Below are positions 1-12,000 of a stretch of DNA of 64,000 nt, piece after piece. Position 1 is the stretch's first letter. Each line of letters begins with the position of its first letter. The translations under genes and the position numbers were made by a program. Source of the stretch: Quercus robur (Eukaryota > Streptophyta > Magnoliopsida > Fagales > Fagaceae). The notes under the pieces were generated by a model. That model was not told the origin of the DNA, did not search any database, and worked only from the letters and a program-made list of their open reading frames with translations. Location of the stretch: positions 67,238,695 to 67,302,694 of the forward strand of contig NC_065541.1 in assembly GCF_932294415.1 (NCBI RefSeq), given 5' to 3'.

Positions 1-574
1 ACAAGTGCGAAGGTGGTTGGATAGATAGATACGGGGAAAAAGAAAGAAAAAGGAAAAAGTAATAAAGAGAAGTAGGTGGGCATGGTGATTGGTGGTGGTG
101 GGTAGTGTAATTAAAGAAAGAAAGAAAGAAAGGGTGACTGTCCTCCAGTCCTGTTGCTGTTGGTGAGATGCAATTCAGAATGCAGAATGCACAGGCGTGA
201 TGAGCAGTACTAGTGAGTAGTGACTGGCCTTTTGCTAAGGCTTTCTTAAATTCCATTCAAGTTTTTAGGGTCCCCCTACCCTCCTCAATTCTAGCCCATT
301 CATTAACTCCTCTCTCTGCTGTCTTAAATGTGTGGGGTTATTTAACCCTTCCAGTTCCACATTGTTCAGCCTAGCCCTAGAAAGTAATAAAGGAAAAGGT
401 ACGTTTCTCATTCAGAGGGAATCTGGGGTAAATTACTCCACTAAGTTGTGACATATGAATAGGCCAATCCATTGGTCAAAAACACTGTCTTTACTCCTAC
501 CTTTATTCCTCTCTCCGGCATCTTAAACACATGCAAAAAAAGGTGATATATCATTGTCCTCGTTGGTTTCAATT

Positions 575-612
<38 letters not shown>

Positions 613-1340
613 AGAGATACGCTTTTCAATCTTAATTTAGAATTTAATTTGTGACAAGGGCGTTTGACGTAACCATGTTTGAATATTAGACAACTACTGA
701 TGACAGTATTGAAAAAATAAATAAAAAATAACTAATAATGAAAATTGTCAAGTAACAAACATGGATTGGTTTTTTGACTGATCACAACAGAAGAGAGAAA
801 AGGCTTAATTTTAAATGATTAACCAATTGAATTGTTGGCTTCTTCTCATGCAAGCTCGTTTATCTTGCACTCCGATCCCCTATTTATCAACCATTATTTC
901 TATAGGGTATAAACCCTAATTCCATTTCAAAATAAGCACTCTACTAGGTTGCATATTGTTATTATTATTATTATTTAATAACAGAAAACAAAAACAAAAA
1001 ACCCTATACGGCGGGGACCAAGCCCATGAAGCTTAGGGCAGAAAATATATTTGTCTTTATGCATGGTAATGGTAGTATGTGGCTTAGACATTTTATTCCA
1101 ATTTTGGAACTTACTGCGCAACCCCGCGCGGGAATAATTAATATCCATTCTGCATTACAGAATTTTGGCTTTCAAGTTTCTTCTGGAGTTGCTGTTCCCA
1201 TGGTTTGACCTCTGCTAAATTTGAAGGGTCTAATTATATATGCTTATACTTATACATGCTTCACATTTTTAGAAGAAAATGCAAGTACAAATTAACTCTA
1301 GTATATATGATGCTCTAAATCAAAATAGAAAAATAAGCCA
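1..1340. other. Non-coding flank, no gene recognised
   Basis: This AT-rich stretch contains a (TA)n microsatellite at about 577-610 and a short ATT-type repeat near 957-975. The short open frames here, such as 1,026-1,208, show no recognisable motif and no splice context. The first few hundred bases could be the flank of a gene lying to the left of the window, but nothing seen proves that. Confidence 0.5.
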
Positions 1341-1344
1341 ACGA

Positions 1345-1430
1345 TCCTTTAGTCAGTTGGCACCTCAATTGGCACAGGGGCATTTAGGATTCGATGCCCG
1401 TCCCCCATCTCAATGCAACAAAATAAAAGG
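1345..1430 (+). repeat. SINE-like fragment
   Basis: A short segment with a tRNA-like look: a 'cacctcaattggcac' stretch is followed about 15 bases later by a B-box-like 'ggattcgatgcc' and a pyrimidine-rich tail. Similar A-box/B-box pairs recur in the introns at about 11,745 and 13,125. It is too short and diverged to assign to a family. Confidence 0.3.
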
Positions 1431-1471
1431 TAAGAAAATGAGTAATAACATGATTAACATCACATAATTAA

Positions 1472-1629
1472 TGTTCTTTCACCTTAATAGTTATAATTAT
1501 GCATTATTAAACACACACAAAAGCTTTTTCCTTTTACTTGAGAATCTATTTGTTCTTTCACCTTAATAGTTATAATTATGCACTATTAAACACACACAAA
1601 AGCTTTTTCCTTTTACTTGAGAATCTATT
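1472..1629. repeat. Tandem duplication, 79-bp unit x2
   Basis: A 79-bp unit beginning 'tgttctttcaccttaatag' occurs at 1,472-1,550 and again at 1,551-1,629. I see one clear base difference between the copies. The near-identity points to a recent slippage or unequal-exchange duplication in non-coding DNA. Confidence 0.9.
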
Positions 1630-2218
1630 TCTTATAGAAGTTTTTATTGGATAGTTAAAGCATTTGTTAATAACTCATTTTTAGAAAATTTTGATACCAC
1701 TTTATGAGAAATAAAAAAAATTTATTAAAAAAAAGTTATCGTTTTATTTTCCCAAAAAAATTTATAAAGATATTTTTTAGAGTATCCATTACCTTTTTCG
1801 CTTTCTTGAAAATATGTACAATAAATATTCATTCAAAGTAGCAAAGTTTACAAATTTATAGCATCAAAATTTCATCATTTTTCTTTAAAAAAAAAACAAT
1901 TTTGTAGTTCATAAACTAGCACTTATTTGTATTTCCAACTTTGACATCTATGATTCAAATTCCTTTTGTAATTATTAAATTATATATAAAAAAAAAGAAT
2001 CATCATTTTATGCTCCTTTTAAATAGACTACATTAGATTAAAGAATTAAAAATATTTATTAATAAAACAACAATCCTAAGTAATTGGATTTCCCTGCTTA
2101 TTTATGTTGCCATTTAAGCATCAAAATCCAAAAAATTCACATCATGACATGTTTTTTAATTTTTTTTAATATTAGTTAAAATGAACTAATATAAAATAGA
2201 CCACATGAGTAGGACTTA

Positions 2219-2440
2219 GGTGCGGTTTGGATACAGATGAGATGGTATTTGTGTTTTCTACTTTTTTTTTTTCTTGGATGTGCATTTGGCATCGTTTATT
2301 GTCTATGAACAGTGATTTTAGGCTTATAAACAATGCCAAACATGTGAACAGTAATTTTTCACATATTAAAAAAATTATTTTATTATAATATTTTTAATTT
2401 TTAATTTTTATCAAAATAAATCATATCCAAACCGACTTTA
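2219..2440. mobile_element. MITE-like element, 'cggtttggata' TIR
   Basis: The left end reads 'tgcggtttggatac' and the right end, read on the other strand, reads 'gtcggtttggatatg', giving short imperfect terminal inverted repeats. The interior holds an 'aacagt' motif and a T-rich stretch. A relative with a similar layout lies at about 42,345-42,592. There is no coding capacity. Confidence 0.5.
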
Positions 2441-2930
2441 GAATATAAAATAGAGACTTGAGAGACGTTTACCGCTCTCGGCAAAAATCAAAGAGAGACG
2501 TTTACCGCCAAAAAAAACTTTGTAAACTTTGGTTCGAATTCCAACACTCTGATTTATTAATTTTATAGTACTAATTAATGTAATTTTCTTACAATATTTT
2601 TCTCTAGTCCCTACTCCCGAGGTGAATAAATCCAGACAGTAAAACGACACTGCTATTCTTTGTTTTTAACTTGTCGTTTGTGTTTTTTTACCTCAGTTAT
2701 TTATTTTTATGCATGCCGCTCGAGCACTACAGACTACACAGTATGCACGGTAACAAGAATTTCTCGCCAAAACACCACCGGTATAGATTCCAAGTAAAAG
2801 TAACTGACAGAAAGATCATCCAAATTTCGCACTTGTACTTGGCATCAGGGAGAGAGTAACAATTTTCAACTCCCAGAATTTGAACCCAGATTCCATTGAA
2901 ATAGTGCTGCATGCAGTATCACTTTTGTTA

Positions 2931-4102
2931 GAGCATCTGTAGTAGTTGGGACAAAAATTATACAATTTTATCATATCAAAGGTTTACTTTATTATTTTAT
3001 CACATCATTTTACAACATCTCATTTATCAGATATTTTATCATTCAATTCTATATATTAAAATAATATTTACTAGACATTAAAATAATATTTACTACTCAT
3101 CAACACAATCAACAGCCATCACATTGCTGCCAACAACCAACAGCCACCACCACACAACCACCACATCCTCCACAACCAAAAACACAACTCAAAGCAAACC
3201 CAAGCAAATCCAACCAAATTCCACAACAAACAACCATAACCCCAACCCATCAAATCCCAGCCACATCCTTCACGACCCAAACAAATCCCAACCAAACCCC
3301 AACCAAACCCCAACCCAAACAAATCCAGCCAAATCCTCCGCCACCCATCAACTGCCTTAACCAATCACCGACCCAAAACCCCAACCCATCAACAAACAAA
3401 CTCAAGTAACCATCGGATCAAAACCCACAACGCTGTCGCAACCAACCTCGACCCACAATGCCATTGACCCAAAACCTTGACCCACAACCCATAGCCCACC
3501 AACACCAAATCGGAAGCCCCACCACCACCACCACCTCAACCACAAACCCCGACAAACCCACCGCCTCCACACCCTCACCCACACCCACTTCCAAACCCAA
3601 AACCTTCATAATCCAAGTCAACCTAGACTCCAAACCCACCATCTTCATTGCCGTCATCGTCATCGCTGACCCACACAACAGACCCACATCGACATCACCG
3701 ACCTATAGCCTAGCCCATCCGAACCCACCCACCTCCGTCGAAACTGAACCCATCAAACCACAGCAAAAAAAAAAAAAAAAAAAAAAAACAGAAAAACCAT
3801 TGCTAGAGAGAGATCGGCGTTGGCGTGGAAGTGATCGTTGGCATGGGCGTGGAAGAGCAGTGAGGGTTGGAGTGAGAGAGGTGAGACTGACGGAGAGATG
3901 AAAGAGAAAGAGGAATAAAAAAAGAATAAATCAGTTTGCCACACGCGTTTCGTACCGTTGCAAATTTGTGACTTTACTGTAGCATGTTGCAAAAAATAAG
4001 AGATATGACACATCTGATAAATAGGGTCAAATGGTGTTTGGTGTGGGATATGTGCCAAATATTTAGCATTTGGCACATATCCCACATCTGCTGTGGGTGC
4101 TC
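2931..4102. mobile_element. PIF/Harbinger-like non-autonomous element
   Basis: The ends are inverted repeats. The left end starts 'gagcatctgtagtagttggg' and the right end, read on the complement, starts 'gagcacccacagcagatgtg'. Both ends are flanked by the trinucleotide TTA (2,928-2,930 and 4,103-4,105), the target duplication expected for PIF/Harbinger elements. The interior from about 3,100 to 3,760 is almost free of G on the plus strand, which makes long spurious frames on both strands. A homopolymer A run lies near 3,766-3,788. The right subterminal part contains a perfect 19-bp hairpin (4,042-4,086). The 5' subterminal part resembles that of the element at 4,276, so the two look like one family. 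Confidence 0.75.
4042..4086. repeat. Perfect 19-bp inverted repeat (hairpin)
   Basis: The arms at 4,042-4,060 and 4,068-4,086 are exactly complementary over 19 bases, with a 7-base loop. It sits just inside the right end of the Harbinger-like element. Confidence 0.9.
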
Positions 4103-4275
4103 TTATGGACATCATTTCTTCCACAACTTTCTCTACCATTTTTAAGATTACTAGCTGTACAATTATTTTTCACATAAATCCCGTTAATATTAGTTGGAAA
4201 TACCATCCACTATTTAAAATATGCCATTTTAACAAATTTTGAAAAAATTGCAACAAAAAGTTAATTATATCCTTA

Positions 4276-4647
4276 GAGCATTCACATCTTAAAATCCTAT
4301 CTTATCATATTTTACCATCTCAAAAAGTTACTTTATCAATTATACCATATCATTTTGCATCCCAACTTTTATTTTACAATACAATACCTTAAAATAATAT
4401 TTCTACAACAATAAAATAATATATCAAAAAATCCAAAATCCGATGAGATAGAGAGGAATTGATAAAGTTACACAATAAAATATTAGTTTTTTTTAGAATA
4501 GTGCTATAGTGCAATTCTAAATTGCACTGTAGTACTATTGAAATTTTTTTGCAATAGTTAGTGAATACAAGTCCGGATGAAGCTTGATTTTTGTGCAAAA
4601 ATGATAAAATTTGCCATCATATGGCATATAGCAGTGCTAGTGTGCTC
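4276..4647. mobile_element. Short PIF/Harbinger-like MITE
   Basis: The element starts 'gagcattcacatctt' and its complement end starts 'gagcacactagcactgc'. It is flanked by TTA on both sides (4,273-4,275 and 4,648-4,650). Its subterminal AT-rich sequence resembles that of the 1.17 kb element just to the left, so both probably used the same transposase source. It is 372 bp long and has no coding capacity. Confidence 0.7.
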
Positions 4648-5146
4648 TTAAGATTTATTAGCTGGTGTATGTATATATTTTTTTTTTGGTGAAAAACTGG
4701 CGTATGTATATATGATATATTGATATTGTACTTTCACTTGTTGTCGCACTTGAAGAATAATTTTTTTAATATTTTACCCAAAAAAAAGAATATATTTTAA
4801 TATGAAAATATTGGTCATATCATATGTGGCATAGAAAACTAGGAACCAATCTTTCATAACATGTACACAGTACACTAATTACGAAAGCAAATAATATTGC
4901 TATAGTGTACAGATCTAGTATTTGATTTGGCAGAAGGTTGGTTTTGGGACTTGGACTAAACCCTGAGCCTGGTACTCTATGCTAGCCTAAACGCTGATGA
5001 GCTACAATTCCAAGCTAATTTTGGCTAGTATTGTAGTTCAACTAATTAAAACATTTTCATGCTTTCTTTACCCCCTCTTATCTTCCCTCATCTGTATAAA
5101 TGGCGTCACGCAAAAATATGATCCAAACTAAAGTTTTGTTGTTAAA

Positions 5147-5310
5147 GCCAATTTGGCAAGTTGGAGTGGCGCCTGGAGATATTGGCAGTGTAATCTCAAG
5201 GCTGAGGTTGTGAAAGAAGGCTTATGTATCAACTATGATTGTGATTGCGAAAAAGCCAAAGTGGGAAAGGTAGATGCTCATCGGCACCAGCACCACCAAT
5301 GAGCATCAGT
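5147..5310 (+). other. Cys-containing ORF tail, possibly a small secreted-peptide relic
   Basis: One plus-strand frame ends ...GLCINYDCDCEKAK... followed by a His/Gln-rich tail and a stop at about 5,308-5,310. The spacing C-x9-G-x-C-x4-D-C-x-C recalls the end of defensin-like cysteine-rich peptides. I find no start codon with a signal peptide in the same frame nearby, so this is either a 3' exon whose first exon I cannot place, a relic, or chance. Confidence 0.15.
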
Positions 5311-6090
5311 TGTATAGGATGAATGAATGTGTTTATGTGGGTAGTGTGTTTACCTTAGGTAATTGTAGTAGTTTAGTCATATTATGATGGGGTTATAGCT
5401 TTAAGCAATGGCACAAATAGTTAGAGAAAAGAAAAAAAAGAGTGTATTTATATGGAGAGTATTTCAGAACTAATCGATTTGGTCCATGAACCAAATACTA
5501 AATACAACAATTTCATTTATAAGAGCATATGGTTTAGGGATCAAATTGATTATTTTTAAAATATTTTGGGTCTGATTAGTATTAGCTCAAACTTAATGAT
5601 TGCCGACTATAATTTACCTATAGTTTAACTTACACTTTCTCTCCTTAATCCTTGTAAGTTAAAAGTGTTAAAATTGAAGGATAAAGCTATTAGTTCAACT
5701 CCCAATGAATGTGTGTAGTGTACCTAAAAAAAGAATTTAAGTAATTTTTGAAATAAAAAAGGGATTTGCTTTGGTAGGTATAGGGTATAGTATAGACTAT
5801 AGAGCTTTAATTAGAGAACCCACCAGCACCAAGTCATGAATCTGAGCATGGCAAAGCGAAACCAAACCATTATCGTTTTTGTGCTGAGCCCCAAAGCGGG
5901 CCAAGCCCATTATGGTCCAAAATATTGAATGGGCTGCAATATGACAAGCCCATAAAACCCATACATGCAATGCAAAAACCCTATCAAATTTCTACTGTCC
6001 GAGCGTTTCTCTGTGAGAATTTTGCTAGGAAAATTAAACACAACACAACAGAAAGACTTGTGAAAGAATCGAAAGGAAAGGTAGAAGAAG

Positions 6091-9000
6091 ATGGCCGCGA
6101 ATGGAAGCTTCAATCTCGATAGAAATCAAAAGATAGTGTTATCTCTTTGTAAACACCTTTCCTTAGATCCTGTAAGCACCACCTTCACTTATTCCATTTC
6201 TTTACCCCAAGCCTTTTCAATGCACAAATTTTGTTTTCTAGTATAAAGTTTGCATTTTTTTTTTTTTTTTTTGGGGTGTGGCTTGGTGGGTTTTCTTTCA
6301 AAAACTTAAACATTAGAGCATGAGTTTGTATATTGGAATTTTAAGATTTGGGTCATTTGGATTTGAGTGGAGAAGTAGTTGTTAATATTGGGTGATAATT
6401 TGTAGGAGATTTGACTTATATAGTTTCTTACCATTACCTCATGTTGCATGTCATTTCACTGAACTTTTTATATGTACTATCAATTGATGAAATGCAATTG
6501 ACATTGTGTGTGTAATTTGGAAAAAAAATGATATTCTTGTACATGAATAAACATTCTCAAAATTTGATATTTGAACTGGCTCATAATATTCACATTTCTG
6601 GGAATTTGATATCAAGTTATCCTAGTTTAAAATTGATTTATGCAGAAAATTTTGTCGGATGATGTCAAGGAAAATGATATCAAGAGCTTGTACTTGAACA
6701 TATTGAAGTCATCTGGGGCCCCTTTGAATGACAATGATGAGGTAAAGTTGAGTTGATTTGCTGTTTGCATACTGAATTTACTAGCCCAAAGCCTTTTGGT
6801 GTACAAATATTCATCACTACTTAGTTTGCCACCTTGAATAATGTTACTAGACTCTGTCATATTGAATTCTTAGGTGCATGTATAGATTGCTTCTGTAAGT
6901 GACTTCCTAAATTATGGAAATCACTTACAATAGAATGAAAAAAAAGTTACTTAATGAAGTGTTTATGTATAGACCCCTATTAGTTTGCTGGTGTTAATTT
7001 TGCTGGATTTCTTATTGCTAAATTTTGTTTTTATTTTTTATCTTAAAAACTCAAGTTGTGGTTGTAGGTGATGAAGTGGATAACCTTTGCAGAGAGTTTT
7101 CCTTTAGATTCTAAGTCATGCTTTGGAGTTCTCAATGGATTAAATGACGACTTGGCTCAAAAGTCTGTACTTTTGGGCAATGGATTAAAACCCTCAGAAG
7201 CTGATGTTATTGTGTTTGCAGTACTACATCCTTTGTTGGTATGAAATTTGACATTCCATTTCATTCACATTCTACAAAAGAAAATGAAGTGAGAAAAAAA
7301 GAAGGAAAATGAAAAAAAACTGTAAAGTTTTATTGTTTGTCATTTTATAAAAGAAAAAATGGAGAGAATATAAAGAGAAGAAAAAAAAGTTTTATAGCTG
7401 TTGGGCATGAGAGGAAAAGTTTGACATTGTTTCCTTACACTTTTTTTTTAATCCTTTTCTCACCTCGTTGGCAAACCGACTAGTGGAAAGAATAGAACTA
7501 AAAAAAAAAATCTCTTCTTTTATTTTCTCTAGGGGTGAATAAAATGAAATATAATCTTTTTGCTTCAAATGAACGTTCACAATTATTGTATTTGTCTATT
7601 TTCTGAACTGAATTATGATTGACTAAACTTTATGTTTTATCAGTAGTACAATTGTTTATTTTTCCAAGGTGTGTCATTATATAAAACTATCAAAAATCAG
7701 TATCATATGGAATTATAGCAAGATAAGTAGATAACTTAAGTATGATGTATATAATTTTTTTGATAAGTAACATAAGTATGATATTTAATTGGTATATATA
7801 AAAAGAAATAAGTTAACACATATAACAGTTCATTTAGTCCCGAAATTTTCATTCAAATCCGTTATATATGTGAATGTACACTTATTTAAGTTTTATTCAT
7901 TCCTTTTTTAATTGATATTTGTATTTTATGTATCTCATGAGGAAATTTTGTTTTCACGACAACTGGTTGGCCAGTTTCTACCTCACTTTAAGCAAATAAG
8001 CAACCAAAAATTATATATTTGTTATGATTGTGAAAGGGAAAATTAAATGATTTATAACTTCCTTGAGAATGAAACCCTTTTAAAATGGTGAGTGACTCAA
8101 GAATAAGATTGCCTTTTCTTTTAAAAGGTTTTAATCATGCAGTTCTATTATGATGCCAATCATCACATTCTAATGGGGGTTGGAGGTGCCATTTACCCTA
8201 AAGGCCATTAGTATTACAGTATAGTAATTTTATTGACTTTTCCCTGTGGTTCTTATTTCTAGATTGGCCTTCCAAATGCAGTAAAGGAAAAATTACCACA
8301 TGTGTTGAGATGGGTGGATTACATCCAGGTATGGCCATATCCTGATTAGTTTCTGTTATTTTATTCATTAATGTTTTTAGTATTTTCATGAAAAATGTGT
8401 AGTTTCCTAATTTTCTCATTAGATGCAGACATTAACTCCTTAGTTAGATGTTGGCTTGTCTATGTATCCATTTAAGGTATAGCTTGGGTCTGTTTCAAAT
8501 AGTTGTCATGTGTTTTGGGTGTTTGCAACAATTTGATGCATGAAACATTTGTTCATTACATTAATGATTGGGAGTGTAAAAAGTTGTTGATGAAGTCAGG
8601 AGTCATAATGTACTATCTGCTACCCTAAGGAAATGTTAAGGCTGAGTCTCACTCATTTGAGTTCTGGGTATGCATTTGAAAACCTAGGTACATCTTTTCA
8701 ACGAGCAATAATCTGTCGTGAGTCATATTTGTGATTCAAAGAGAAAAGAAAGAAAACTGTAGATTCAGAACATGGGAACAAACAAAAGTAGATTCCGTAG
8801 CTAACCTCAGAATCATACATGCATCAAAACCCTGCTCCATCCATTGGTCCGACCTTTTATGCGGTCTTGGTCGCATATTGTTGTATTTTTACCGTGTACA
8901 TATTAGTAGCCATTGCTTAAAAATTATTGCAACACTTATTAACAGAACAAGGAGGACTTTGGGGAATTATTTGAGAAGATATTGCTTGAAAAGGCTAAAT

Positions 9001-12000
9001 TTGAGCCACAGGTGAGTACTCTTTTCAGTTTACTTGTGTGTTTGGTTATTAGCCTGTATATTACTGATTGAGTATATGGGTTGAAGCAAATGGAATATAT
9101 GGGTTCCACTAACTCTTTGAATGCAGGGAGCAACAAATACAGTGAAGGTGGAAGTAGATTCAGATGCAAAAAAGACATCGCAAAGTACCAAAAGTGCAGA
9201 TAAATCTCAAAATACCAAAAGTGCAGATAAGTCGGAGGCAGCTATGAATCCAAAGAAAAGAGATGCTGGGGTAAGCCCTGTTAACGTTGCGATCCTTCTC
9301 CCCCACCCCACTTTTTTCTCTTTTCTTGCTTTATATTTTTGATTTTGATAAGTTCAAGTTTTGAATATTATTACTTATCAAACAAACATAAAGTTTTAAT
9401 TTAATATCAATGCACATAAAGAATCTGAGATTATTCTCTTAAATATAGAAAAAAAAGCATAAAGACTTGGAGACAAGTTCTTTAAAATTCATATAATTAA
9501 GAAGTATCAGACTTTCATGAAACAAGCAAGCTATTGATTGGATATTACTGAAAGCTTATACCTAGCCTTGAAAACTATTGACAGGGAGTGCTAGATAAAT
9601 TCTTTTAGAAGTACAATGGTTTTCTATTGGCCAAGAGCCTTGTGGTTTGGTGGCATTGCGAATCTAGGTTCAATCCCTCTCCTGAACTTGTTGTAAGCCA
9701 AAAAAAAAATGATAATTGAAATTGATCAGAGAAATTGTTGTTTTATATTTTTTGAAATTACTAGTTGTCCCAAAGGCATTAATTCTTAGAAAATTGTGAA
9801 TTTAATCGTTTAATCTAACAATATTCTTCTAATTCTTTCAGGTTGTACCACCATATAAGTTATTAATGGCTGAATCTCTGTCTGGTTTCATTTTTGTAAA
9901 TGACTAAATTACCTTCTATGGAAAAGCAGTAATTTTTCAAAAATGAAAATATTAAAAATATTGAAAGCCAACAAGGAAGACAAAAACTAGTTGCATATTC
10001 AGAACATACAACCAGTAGTTGGCACTTGTCTTACAGCTCTTCCTTTAGCAGCCAGGTCAGCAGAGGCATTTGTTGGGGTGCGGACCTGTGTTTTAGTGAG
10101 AATCAGGGAATGTGATACTTTAACACGTAGAAAATTCATGCAGTTAAGTCAAAGATTAGGCCCCCATGGAATATTTACATTAGATTCTGACCATGATAAA
10201 GCTAGCTGTCAGGATAATCAACCTCAGTGGCGCTTCCCTTATTGTTTTAGACATTCACATATTCTTGTGAAGATCTTGTATCTCTATAATTTATTGGGGA
10301 TTACCATCTATTTTATGTCCGGATTAGTCCATGCAAATCATTATCAAAAGCATCCAAATTGACCTTGCTATGTTAGTAACAAACGCTAATTTTGTAGGGT
10401 CCCATGTGTATGTGTCTCGGTGTGGGTTGGTCGGGTTAGATTTAGAGAAATCCATTGATTGCTTGTGTTTTTATTTTTTATTTGGTTTCCATCTTTGTAC
10501 AATACTTGCATAATGACACTGTTTATTTGGAATTTTAAGAAAAAGGCCACACAAGATAAAGAAGTTACACAGGAAAAGAAAAAGTCATCTGAAACAGAAG
10601 CAGTTGAGAAAGACAAAGATATTAGTGTCAGTTTGCTTAATATACAGGTTGGTCTTATTCACAAGGCATGGAAACATCCATCTGCTGACAGGTGTGGCAA
10701 CAAGCTCTTCTGTCTCTCTTCAAGAGCCTTTTTTGTTCATTAGATAACAACTGAATTACTTACACCCATTGTAGTTTTTTGAGGTTTTACTTTCTTAATC
10801 ACAATATAACTGTAGGATACTAATCATTCATTAGCGTTCCGTTTGAATTCATGATGCAGTTTGCTTGTCGAGGAGATAGATGTTGGAGATGCTAAACCAC
10901 GTCAGGTGGTTAGTGGTTTGGCCAAGTTTTGTAATCCAGATGATTTAAAGGTAATAATTTCTACATGATTTAATAAGATAAAATCAATTTGATGAATTTG
11001 GGTTGCCTGTGCTCTGTTTTAGCTTTTTAATTGTTGGATTTGTTTAAGATTCTTCTTCTTCTTCTTCTCCTCTCTTCTTTCTTCTCTCTCTCTCTCTCTC
11101 TGTTTAATACAGGCGATTCATATTGGATTATTGCAACCTGAACATTTCTTACTGTTGGTTCTTTTATGTTTTTGCATGTACTGTACAGAACCGGCGTGTT
11201 GTATTGATTACAAATGTGAAACCTGGAAAGCTACGAGATGTGATGTCAGAAGGACTGGTACTCGTCCTTGGCATTTTTACCAAATTCTGCTCATGTTTTT
11301 CTTGAATGGCTTCACTAACAAAGCACTATGTTCTGCAAAGATTTTCATTTTTTTTAGTTCAAAATTTTCTCTTTGGATAATCTTAACTAGCCTAGAATAA
11401 GGTAAAAATAAAATAAAATGATCTGTGTGTTGCTAGAGGGTTACCATAATTTTTGAGATTTCACCCATGGTTGACCTACAAAGGATATACTGATGTATGT
11501 AGTTGCTTGTTTTCCCTTAATCCTCAATAAGAATACATGCATACAAAGAAGCATAGAATTTTGCACTAATCTATTTTGGCTTATCAAAAGGGGGAAAAAA
11601 AAGATTGAAGCTTTTGGTATTGAATCACTTTGCTAGTGGCTATTTTGGCTTATATATACACTTCATTCTGTGATGTGAATAACTACAGTGTTTGTGTTCT
11701 TTAAAATTTTCACCTTTTGTTGCCATAAGATTCCATTCATCTGAGTTGCCAATGAGCTTTAGTTCAAATGTCACTTCCTCCGTTCTTATATTGAGGTCGT
11801 GGGTTCACCATCACATGCATGAGTAACTTGCGGTTTAAGAAAAGAATTATTTCATTAGTCTAAGTTACCCCTTTTGAAGACTGCAATTCTCGTGGACTGA
11901 TGTTGATGTGCATACTTGTAAATCCAACTGTTCCAGGTGCTATGTGCTTCTAATGAAGATCATACAATTGTAGAGCCTTTGCTCCCTCCTGAAGGGGCCA

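Noticed and set aside
1026-1208. 60-codon plus-strand frame
   Set aside because: No recognisable motif and no neighbouring exon. Length is within chance for this composition.
3124-3901. Long Pro/Thr/Asn-rich frames on the plus strand and Trp/Gly-rich frames on the minus strand
   Set aside because: They result from the G-depleted composition inside a TTA-flanked transposon. No domain, splice structure or codon pattern supports coding.
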